64,000 nucleotides of DNA from Archivesica marissinica (Eukaryota > Mollusca > Bivalvia > Venerida > Vesicomyidae). Location of the stretch: assembly GCA_014843695.1 (NCBI GenBank), contig CM026400.1, positions 17,250,294-17,314,293 on the forward strand, read 5' to 3'. A model generated the notes under the pieces. The model was not told where the DNA came from. It did not search any database and saw nothing but the letters and a program-made list of their open reading frames with translations. Positions 56,416 to 64,000 of this stretch are shown here, in pieces; position 1 is the stretch's first letter, and every line of letters starts with the position of its first letter. A program made the position numbers and the translations under genes.

Positions 56416-56926
56416 AACACCTACGCATATCAAATCTCCATACCTGGCAATCAAATATGTTAACCTCTTGACCGCTGTACCACCCCCCCAGAAGCATTGT
56501 TCTGGAACTAAATAATAAATATATACTTTTGTCGGGGGGGGGGGGACAGGAGGGGATGGGGCTGCAACATTTTCTCTTGATTCATTCTGCTTCTAAACTG
56601 TATTACAATGAAACTATCAGGTATTCTGTTAATTAGATCTAAATTCCAATGGAACAGATGTATGAATTGATAGCAGATTCTCAGCAGAAGTATCAGTTAC
56701 AAGTATTGATGAAGTATTGATTGACACCTCCCAGGTTAATTGGCCTTGGATAAGATGAGGATAAAAATGAAATCAATGGTAATTAATACTTGAAGAAGAT
56801 GTACAGGATTCTAGTCAGTTGTCCTAGGTAGATGTACAGGATTCTAGTCAGTTGTCCTCAGTAGTTTCTGCTATAATTGGATGTGCTGAACATGACCTAT
56901 GTATTTAGTGGACTTGTTAGTTTATA
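56416..56926. other. No gene recognised
   Basis: G-run of about 13 near 56535 and a 32-bp duplication (AGATGTACAGGATTCTAGTC) at about 56798-56860. Confidence 0.5.
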
Positions 56927-57165
56927 CAAATTTATTTTTAGCTCGATTGCGAAACAAGTTCTTACAACTTATATTAACGTTCTTACAACTTATATTAATC
57001 ATTCTCGAGACCTCATTCCTGATGGAATCCATCGCCACAAGGGAGAGAGAAGAGGCAACGTGGAAATTAAATGCCTTGCCTAAGGGCACAATAGTAACGG
57101 CTCCAGTGGGGCTCGAACTACGGACCTGAAGCGAACGCGCATCCACTGCGCTATCACGACTTCCA
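56927..57165 (-). mobile_element. SINE-4, full length
   Basis: Minus strand: A box TAGCGCAGTGG, B-like AGTTCGAGCCC, body CGATGGATTCCATCAGGAAT, 3' end with a 23-bp duplication of GTTCTTACAACTTATATTAA in plus orientation. It is followed within 10 bp by a SINE-1. Confidence 0.85.
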
Positions 57166-57174
57166 CATATGTTT

Positions 57175-58345
57175 ATCGCAGGCTTGATCATCGTGTTACC
57201 ATAATATTAAGTCTTTCAGATGGGACTATAATACCGAGGTCTGGTGTATTGGTGCTGTACACGGGGCAGATGGGACTATAATACCGAGGTCTGGTGTATC
57301 GGTGCTGTACACGGGGCAGATGGGACTATAATACCGAGGTCTGGTGTATTGGTGCTGTACACCGGGCAGATGGAACTATAATACCGAGGTCTCATCTATC
57401 GGTGCTATACACCGGGCAGATGGAACTATAATACCGAGGTCTGGTGTATACATAGTTCCCGTGTGACGTCATCATTCCTACTGTGGCTGCCATTTTGAAT
57501 GGCAAAGTTGATCAGTTATTAAATATAATATATAGTAGCGTAATTTTGTTTTCTTCATAAAATATTTATTTTTCATCCCACCACAATAGTTCATACATTG
57601 TTGGAAAGCTCTCAATGGACATATTGTTTGTATCATTTCACAAATTTCGTATCAATAACGAATAAATAATAATTTACCTGTATATTAATATTTCAACTGT
57701 GAAAATAGACTCAAAAATAGGGCAAGTTAAGTTCATATAATTTACAATTCATACATCATTGTCAAAATATAAATTAATATTTAAAAAGTACATTTCAATA
57801 CCTTTAAAATCATACCAAATTTAATATTAATTAAACCAAAATTAATAAAGTTATTGCAATTAAAGAATTACTAGTAAAATCATGAAATTGCCGTTAATAA
57901 AACTTGCCAGTCAAAATGGCTGCCAAGATAAGACCTTATCAATGTTTTTGACTGCCGTGGGAACTATGTATTGGTGCTGTACATTGGGCAGATGGGACTA
58001 TAATACCGAGGTCTGGTGTATTGGTGCTGTACACGGGGCAGATGGGACTATACACCGAGGTCTGGTGTATCAGTGCTATACACCGGGCAGATGGGACTAT
58101 AATACCGAGGTCTGGTGTATCAGTGCTGTACACCGGGCAGATGGGACTATAATACCGAGGTCTGGTGTATCGGTGCTGTACACGGGGCAGATGGGACTAT
58201 AATACCGAGGTCTGGTGTATCGGTGCTGTACACGGGGCATGTAAAAGAACCAGGGATGATTCTGGAATTGGAGCATCTTCTGTATCTTGTTGCACTATCC
58301 TCCAAAACATAAAAATGACAAATATAACTAAGGGGAGACGATAAG
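57175..58345 (+). mobile_element. SINE-1 with 50-bp core array, split by MITE-Q
   Basis: Starts in the remains of the tRNA-like B-box region (CGCAGGCTTGATCATCG), then the core unit CAGATGGGACTATAATACCG plus AGGTCTGGTGTATCGGTGC repeats with a 50-bp period from 57217 to about 57448 and from about 57971 to 58240. It finishes with a single SINE-1 3' part (AAAGAACCAGGGATGATTCT; ACTATCCTCCAAAA). Confidence 0.82.
57449..57970. mobile_element. MITE-Q inserted in the SINE-1 core array
   Basis: Ends TACATAGTTCCC and GGGAACTATGTA are exact inverse repeats. GGCTGCCATTTTGA lies about 35 bp in from the left, with its inverse (TCAAAATGGCTGCC) near the right. The flanks join to an uninterrupted array unit (GGTGTA + TTGGTGC), so the element can be excised on paper; a TA-containing target is indicated but duplication length is ambiguous. 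AT-rich, non-coding. Confidence 0.85.
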
Positions 58346-58355
58346 AAAGACTGTA

Positions 58356-58503
58356 TACAGTAAAAACCTGTGTTAAGCAGCCAGAGCCTGTGTTAATAGA
58401 GGTTAAATGTATAATGAAACAACATATTGGGAATCTGGAAACTGGCTGCTTAATACAGGTTGGATGCTTAATGGCGGTGACCACTGACACAGGTTTGACT
58501 GTA
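58356..58503. mobile_element. Tc-K element, copy 3 (148 bp)
   Basis: TACAGTAAAAACCTGTG to ACAGGTTTGACTGTA, with CTGTGTTAAGCAGCCAG intact: an uninterrupted reference for the TTAA-C and TTAA-A insertions in other copies. Confidence 0.82.
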
Positions 58504-58895
58504 AAATAACAAATCAAACAACACTAATGATGCATAGGCACTTCTACAACCATTTAAGCAAAGACAAAACACAGCTAGGTACCAGTCAGTTGATGAACTT
58601 TCCACATTGTTCAATATTTTTACATTACTGATGATCGCAAAAAAGCACTATTTTTATCACTCCAAATAATTCCAAAAAACTATGATATGAAAATAGAAAG
58701 TTTTGTTTTGTGTTTGTTAGCTTCGAGAAGGTTTCAGTAACGATCACAAACGAAGCTTGTTTTATTGTATTTAGTTGGTCCAGCCGATATAATTCATCAT
58801 TTTGTTGAGGATGTATGTTTATTTGTTTTTAGATATGTTATTATTAGATAATAGGTAGAAGTTATGGCATACAAGAGAGAAATGTTTTGTCTAGC
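58504..58895. other. No feature recognised
   Basis: Unique-looking sequence. Confidence 0.5.
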
Positions 58896-59175
58896 AGGGA
58901 TCAGATTAGAGGGTGATGTGGGCGAAATAATCACGCTAGAGACCCTGACGTTGCCCTCTGGGGGTCCGGCCCACTTCTCCCTAAAAAAATAAAAAGGTTT
59001 TTACAATTTTCATACACAGTTTTGGCCAGTAAGATACACTGGCCCACTATAAAGCACTCCCTCTATTCAAATGTTGTATAATTTATAATGGTGTTAAATT
59101 TGAACTCTATTTTGTTGAAATTGATTAAATGCGCTTTCTCACTTCCCCCAAAAATTCTGACCTAGAATGAACCCT
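58896..59175 (+). mobile_element. rep-H element, copy 3
   Basis: AGGGATCAGATTAGAGGG at left, CTAGAATGAACCCT at right; AAGATACACTGGCCCACTA inside. Confidence 0.7.
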
Positions 59176-59199
59176 AGTTTCGGCCGAGGATAAATGTAT

Positions 59200-59650
59200 A
59201 CATATAGTCTGTATGAAAATGTTTCTCCCTTCACCTTACAGCATGTAAGGGAGAAATTCATTTGTATCGGCCAAGTGTCATCTATTTATTATTTACATAA
59301 ATTATGATAAAGCTTCACCCTGAACTAAAAAATTGGGAGAATTTTACCGTATTTAAGGGAGAAATGAATTGTCTCAGCCAATTATCTTCTACAATTTTAT
59401 TATATATATGATATGTCTCCCTGAATTAAGTTAGGAGAAGTTTATGGTATTTATAAGGGAGAAATGTTTTTTCTCGGCCGAGTGTCAAATCTACCCGTGT
59501 ATATATTATATGGTAAAGCTTCTCCCTGAAATAAAAAAGGGTGAAACTTACGGCTTACAAGGGAGAAATTTATTGTCTCTGCTAAATATCCTCTATTTAC
59601 TTATTATATATGGTAAAACTTCTTCCTGAACTAAAAATGGGGAGAAATGA
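59200..59650. repeat. Degenerate tandem repeat, about 100-bp units
   Basis: Four or five diverged units with GGGAGAAAT, TCTCGGCCGAGTGTCA-like, CTATTTATTATAT and GCTTCTCCCTGAA in constant order. Old array. Confidence 0.72.
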
Positions 59651-59698
59651 GGCAGCTAATTCTATCCCCCCCCACAAATATTCCCCTCTGTCTTTTCT

Positions 59699-59965
59699 AT
59701 GTTTATTTATCGTCGCTACCGGTTGCCCATATGAGCGATGCTTCCTGAAGATATTACCGTAGTCATTTTTGGAGGATAGTGCAATGATACAGACAGAGAC
59801 CCATTCCAGAGTCTCCTCTGGTTCTTTTAGAGTAAAGACCTTGGTTTAAAGTCCCATCTGAAAGACTGTTAATTTTATTAGGATCAGCCTAAGGGGGGGG
59901 GGGGATCGAAAACTGTGATCCCTGGATTACCAGTCCAACATGTTAACCACGGACTACAGACCCCC
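59699..59965 (-). mobile_element. SINE-1, full length with homopolymer runs
   Basis: Minus strand tail, core and head are recognisable. A G-run of about 12 at 59893 and a C-run at 59962 sit at the head region and may include assembly error. Confidence 0.82.
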
Positions 59966-60266
59966 CCCCCCCCTCTCTACCTAAAAGCCCTGCTATTTAT
60001 TAGCCATGAAACAATATAAACAGACATGATTTGTCTATCAAAAGTACACAAATAATTCCAGATATAATCAATTAGAATGAAATAACTTTTTTCCTGGAAT
60101 GAGGTTATTCATCAGAGACCTGTCAATTTAAAGGGCAGTTACAAAGTTATTACAAAGTCCCATTATGAATTGACGATGTACTAATAAAAACACGAATAAT
60201 AATATATAGTTATCACATCAACTATAGTTTATATCCGAATCAATATATGGCCATAGACGGATCTGT

Positions 60267-60342
60267 AGTGAGAAGTGGGGTGCCTAGGGGGTGAAGTCAG
60301 GGTTCCTAGGGCGACTATTTCGCCCGCTAGAATGAACGCTGC
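60267..60342 (-). mobile_element. rep-H fragment
   Basis: CCTAGGGCGACTATTTCGCC and GCTAGAATGAACGCT: one end of the element only. Confidence 0.55.
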
Positions 60343-60656
60343 AAATATGTCGCGCAATTTCATTAAAATTATGTTGTAACAAACGCACTTCTAATGAAAT
60401 TCCATGGTTTTCAGTAACAAATACCGTAAGTTGAAGAGTCGATCATCTGCTACAATTATTTATAAGTACCCGGAGAAAACCCACCTGTCCGATCTGGCGA
60501 CCACTGTACCATCTCGCATACTTCCCGGTCCGAGGATCGAACCCGGGTTGCATTGGTGAAAAGCGATCGCGTAACCACTGCGCTAATCGGACAGCCTTTG
60601 TTGGACAATTATTTGAACTATTTAGAGCCTTTATTTTACCCAGAATGCAAAGAGTT
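60343..60656. mobile_element. rep-F element, copy 3, interrupted by SINE-3
   Basis: AAATATGTCGCGCAATTTCA on the left and TTTATTTTACCCAGAATGCA on the right match the inverse of 9886-10100. Confidence 0.62.
60462..60604 (-). mobile_element. SINE-3 without its 3' tail, nested in rep-F
   Basis: Head and B box (GGTTCGATCCT) present; sequence stops at TCTCCGGGTACT, about 100 bp short of the SINE-3 3' end. Flanked by ACAATTATTT at 60452-60461 and 60605-60614. In rep-F copy 1 ACAATTATTTGAAC is uninterrupted (inverse). Confidence 0.82.
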
Positions 60657-60734
60657 AACAATAAATTCATGTGTCAAAATATGAAGCTGTAACGTGCACA
60701 TGAATTTACAAACGGATCCTCCTTTGGATAATTA

Positions 60735-60945
60735 TGGATATGGTTTCCACCTCTGACCCCGAAAGGTCATGAGTTTGAAACCCCGTCTGAACCATTGTGG
60801 TGGTATCCCTTCGGCATAATCCACATTCCTCTTCTCTCTCCCTCAAGGCGATAATGATTCCATCCGATGAATGAGGTCACGAGAGCAATTAAGCTATGTA
60901 AAGAACTTGTTTCGCAATCAAGCTGAAAGTGTTGACTATAAATTA
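60735..60945 (+). mobile_element. SINE-4-like, degenerate
   Basis: GAGTTTGAAACCCCGTCTG, CCTCTTCTCTCTCCCTCAAG, GAGGTCACGAGAGCAATTA, TTGTTTCGCAATCAAGCTG in SINE-4 order. Confidence 0.65.
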
Positions 60946-61632
60946 ATCTACGGCAAAGACAAAAAGACTGGAATCGTGTGGAAAATCTAACTCGCTAGAA
61001 GTGCATAATTATATCCCGCCAGGAACTAAGGAGACATCAAAAACGAAAGCAAAGAATGGTTTTAATATAGCAAATTCAGAAATTTGGAAGAAAAAATATC
61101 TTTATCTTTGCTTGAAGTAGCTGGTTATAAATAGTGATGAAATTACAATCTAGCTTATCTTAAGTTGGATTCCACATTATCTACCTTGCAGACAGTTATT
61201 TTTGAAAATCAAATTACAGCAGATATTTAATATTTCCTAATCTCTGGCAGTGAGGATTATGATGAAAATGAAGCCAGATAAATGTTCTAGGGAGTACCTA
61301 CTTGATTTCAGATGGTGCTTATTTTAAGGTGATTAAAATCAAAAGAACACATTGCTGTACCTGTTTTGTACAGGTATAAATACTGCAGTTCCAGGTGCAA
61401 ATACTTCATATCATATCTGGTTCTTGTGAAATATAGCAATTTTTAACGGGAGAATATGTATTTATTGTAAAATCGGCAATAACCTTGCCTTTGGCGCTAC
61501 AATATACGTACATATTATATAATTGTACCGTTTATGATATTACATGTTAGTGCATCGTACGTCCATGAGGCTGGCTGTTGTTATGTATTGTTTTGTATTG
61601 ATTGTATGTACAGGTTGCACTTTAAAAATAAA
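60946..61632. other. No feature recognised
   Basis: May contain the 3' untranslated part of the LINE relic that follows on the minus strand; there is no independent support. TCCA microsatellite at about 61636. Confidence 0.5.
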
Positions 61633-61857
61633 CTATCCATCCATCCATCTACATAAGGTAGGCCAACTTGTTCTGCCTAAAAAATGTAATCTTATTTCAT
61701 TGTACATTGGACATATCAAGATAAAATGGTATTCTGATTCAATAGCGTTATCATTGCAACATTTACATAGTCTATTAACACGATCAATAGCATTGTAGCG
61801 ACCAGTTTCAATAGTGAAATCATGACTACTCAGCCTCAGTCTAGACAATAATGGGTA
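61633..61857 (-). pseudogene. LINE-type retrotransposon ORF2 relic, C-terminal end
   Basis: Translated minus strand reads SRLRLSSHDFTIETGRYN, then a CKCCN...ESEYHFILICPMY segment. The order RLRLSSH / ETGRY / C-x2-C / E-x-E-Y-H-F-I-L-x-C-P-x-Y is the zinc-knuckle-like tail after the reverse transcriptase domain of many animal non-LTR elements. Only about 70 codons remain: no catalytic region, an in-frame stop just upstream, and a premature end in a TCCA microsatellite. Non-functional. Confidence 0.7.
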
Positions 61858-61927
61858 TTATTTACCCCTTTCCCACTTAGGCACACCTCTTGGATGCAAA
61901 TATACCCCAACTACTGCTTTCAGTATT

Positions 61928-62277
61928 ATATCTGTGTTAGTGGTCACTTCTATTAACCCATTCAACACCAAGTAACTCACATGGACTGGTCCATGATATT
62001 CATAAACCAATAAATGAATCAGAAAATCACATTTGGACAAGTTCATTTATCAAAATGGGTAATTATGTCTAAAAATAGTCATATCACTGGCAAAAAGTGC
62101 AGATCCTGATGAGACGGCTCGTCACGAGCCGGCTCATCTGGATCTACACTTTTTGTAAGCCTATTTAGAGGTCTGTGGTGTTGAAAGGGTTAAGCAGCCA
62201 ACCTGTATTAAGCAGCCAGATTCCCAATATGATACCTTGTTATTCAGTTGGCCTCTATTAAGCAGCCACCTTTTGTG
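61928..62277 (-). mobile_element. Tc-K element, copy 4, interrupted by TTAA-A
   Basis: GTTAGTGGTCACTTCTATTAA on the left and GCAGCCAACCTGTATTAAG on the right are adjacent in the inverse of Tc-K (AGTGGTCACCTCTATTAAGC). Right tip eroded. Confidence 0.7.
61953..62193 (-). mobile_element. TTAA-A MITE nested in Tc-K
   Basis: TTAA at 61953-61956 and 62190-62193. Removing the element and one TTAA restores the Tc-K sequence. Confidence 0.87.
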
Positions 62278-62985
62278 AATCTGTATGAATTTGCATAACC
62301 CTGCTAACAGACAGAGACAAACGAACTGGTGTGAAAACGTTACCGAGACACCAGATGCTCTGTTTCAAATATGTGTACGGCATCGGAGACCCAATTTCGA
62401 AAATGTACTAAATTCAATCATGTTTCCCCCCTCTGGACCCTCATAAACAAGGTCAGTTAGAGCCTCTCCCAATTGGACAATCCGACTCCCCAGGTGTAAA
62501 TAACAACTCAATGAATGTAAATCATCACAGTGCCAGGAACCAGAGAGTTCTGAAAGTTGGTAACAAATTTGATGTATATTCACATGCTGGGGTCCAGCAG
62601 ATATATTTCACTGAGACTGGGGACCAAGCATGATATATTGAGACAGGCCAGGAAGTAGCTAAACTGTCACTAGTCTTAATTTCTGTCAAATATAAAAAGC
62701 TTTTTGACGTCATCAGAATCGCATTGTTGCCCATTAGCTGTACTTCATCAATATAAAAGAGCATCGCCATCGGCAACAGGCGCCATTCCGATTGGCTGTT
62801 GAGCATCACCACGAGAGAGGAAGATGCTAAAATGGTTCACTGGGAGAGGACATCCATGAACTAGGTGTTTAATGTGTGTGCATATCAGCTGAATATGTCA
62901 TAGGATATACATGTATAAAAACACGGTAGTGTCCTTTTTGTCTTGGAAATGGTCAAAAGTCAAAATTCTTTGATTAGGAAAAAAT
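62278..62985. other. No gene recognised
   Basis: Two minus frames of 72 and 95 codons (62365-62812) overlap in different frames. No domain recognised. Confidence 0.5.
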
Positions 62986-62999
62986 CTGTCCCTGATATG

Positions 63000-63640
63000 G
63001 TCCGCCTCCGTGGTCGAGTGGTTAAGGTCGCTGACTTGTATACCACTGTAACCTATCATCACTGATGGTCACGGGTTCGAGCCCCGCTCAGGCCGTGTCT
63101 CATTGATATGAAAAATTTGGCAGTTTCTTATGTAGGTTGGTGCACCCAAGTACTGGTTAATCGTTGGAGCCTGCCCAGGAAAGGTGTCGTTAGGTAAACT
63201 GCCCGCCGGCGATATAGCCCAAAATGGTGCTGATGCAGGCGTAAAACCCGAAATATAACTGTCCAGGAAAGGTGTTGTTAGGTAAACTGCCCGCCGGTGA
63301 TATAGCCCAAAATGGTGCTGATGCAGGCGTAAAACCCGAAATATAACATATAACTGCCCAGGAAAGGTGTTGTTAGGTAAACTGCCCGCCGGCGATATAG
63401 CCCAAAATGGTGCTGATGCAGACGTAAAACCCGAAATATAACATATAACTGCCCAGGAAAGGTGTTGTTAGGTAAACTGCCCGCCGGCGATATAGCCCAA
63501 AATGGTGCTGATGCAGGCGTAAAACCTGAAATATAACAATATAACTGCCCAGGAAAGGTGTTGTTAGGTAAACTGCCCGCCGGCGATATAGCCCAAAATG
63601 GTGCTGATGCAGGCGTAAAACCCGAAATATAACAATATAA
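63000..63640 (+). mobile_element. SINE-5, full length, 3' domain repeated five times
   Basis: A box TGGTCGAGTGG (63011-63021), B box GGTTCGAGCCC (63074-63084); long spacing suits a class-II (Ser/Leu-like) tRNA origin. The last about 93 bp (GCCCAGGAAAGGTGTTGTTA to AAACCCGAAATATAA) is repeated five times from about 63172. Perfect 14-bp target duplication CTGTCCCTGATATG at 62986-62999 and 63641-63654. The 155-codon minus frame is a shadow of the array. Confidence 0.92.
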
Positions 63641-63786
63641 CTGTCCCTGATATGAAGGATATTTTAATTGAATCCCTCCAGAACCATGGAGACATATAAG
63701 GAAACAAGATGCTATGGACTGACTGGACTGGAAGTGCTCAAACACTACAAGAACCTCACGAAGTAGGATAGGTATCGTGCATTGAT

Positions 63787-63892
63787 AAGGGCAGTGGTCC
63801 CCCCCCCCCCCAAGAGTTACAATTTGATGCTAAACGGTAAGGGCAGTGGTCGCAAAAAAAATAAAATCGAGTCCTACAATTCGATGCTAACA
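63787..63892. repeat. About 52-bp direct duplication
   Basis: AAGGGCAGTGGTC and AATT(T/C)GATGCTAA recur, separated by a C-run in one unit and an A-run in the other. Confidence 0.82.
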
Positions 63893-64000
63893 GGATACAA
63901 CTAGAACCACACAGGTATCCTTCCTGGCATATAATTGGCTGATATAAATATATAGTGTGCTGAGAAATTATGTCAAAACCTACAAAGCACAGTCACATGA

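Noticed and set aside
62365..62812. 72- and 95-codon minus frames
   Set aside because: They overlap in different frames; no domain recognised and no repeat-derived protein evident.
63278..63745. 155-codon minus frame
   Set aside because: Antisense of the repeated SINE-5 tail.
1..64000. A new multi-gene system such as defence or biosynthesis
   Set aside because: No intact genes, operon-like structure or conserved protein set is visible. The notable content is nested MITEs, SINE chimeras and TE-seeded arrays.

Overview
This is eukaryotic, almost certainly animal, non-coding DNA. It is AT-rich and intron-like or intergenic, with no intact protein-coding gene, no convincing free-standing tRNA or rRNA gene and no bacterial features. 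The many tRNA-derived SINEs, short TTAA- and TA-flanked MITEs and minisatellites are typical of a mollusc genome, perhaps a bivalve. That placement is inference from repeat style, not from a marker gene. All family labels below (TTAA-A/B/C, hAT-G, Tc-K/L, SINE-1 to SINE-6, rep-F/H/J/M/N, MITE-P/Q) are mine and are not database names.

DNA transposon derivatives. TTAA-A (13 copies, whole or partial), TTAA-B (4) and TTAA-C (4, plus derived fragments) all have ends that read TTAA-CCC ... GGG-TTAA, the signature of non-autonomous piggyBac-type elements. Nested insertions beside related uninterrupted copies support TTAA duplication on insertion. hAT-G (2 copies) has perfect 8-bp target duplications at both loci. 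Tc-K, Tc-L, MITE-P and MITE-Q are TA-type inverted-repeat elements. No transposase gene is visible.

SINEs. At least five tRNA-headed SINE families are present on both strands with recognisable Pol III A and B boxes; several copies have target-site duplications. One at 12626-13478 is a chimera: SINE-5 head, a 28-bp tandem array, then the SINE-1 tail, inside one near-perfect target duplication. The only recognisable protein trace is a short C-terminal relic of a LINE-type reverse transcriptase ORF at 61633-61857 (minus).

Tandem arrays. More than twenty minisatellites (periods about 18-119 bp) cover roughly a fifth of the window by my addition. The largest are 41075-42490, 43640-44790, 48930-49965 and 50690-52562. 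Long open frames there (up to 482 codons) are artefacts of repeat units that lack stops or have periods divisible by three. About ten arrays demonstrably grew out of a segment of a neighbouring or enclosing transposable element.

Layout: 1-6.9 kb nested MITEs and a 31-bp array; 7-10 kb arrays and a TTAA-A; 11-17.4 kb SINE-rich with the chimera; 18-28 kb an 18-bp array, rep-H and rep-J; 28-40 kb MITEs, SINEs and G-rich or CACGTG arrays; 41-53 kb the four large arrays; 53-64 kb SINEs, SINE-1 and SINE-5 internal expansions, MITE-Q and the RT relic. No genes acting together can be described. The biology here is transposon nesting and minisatellite birth.
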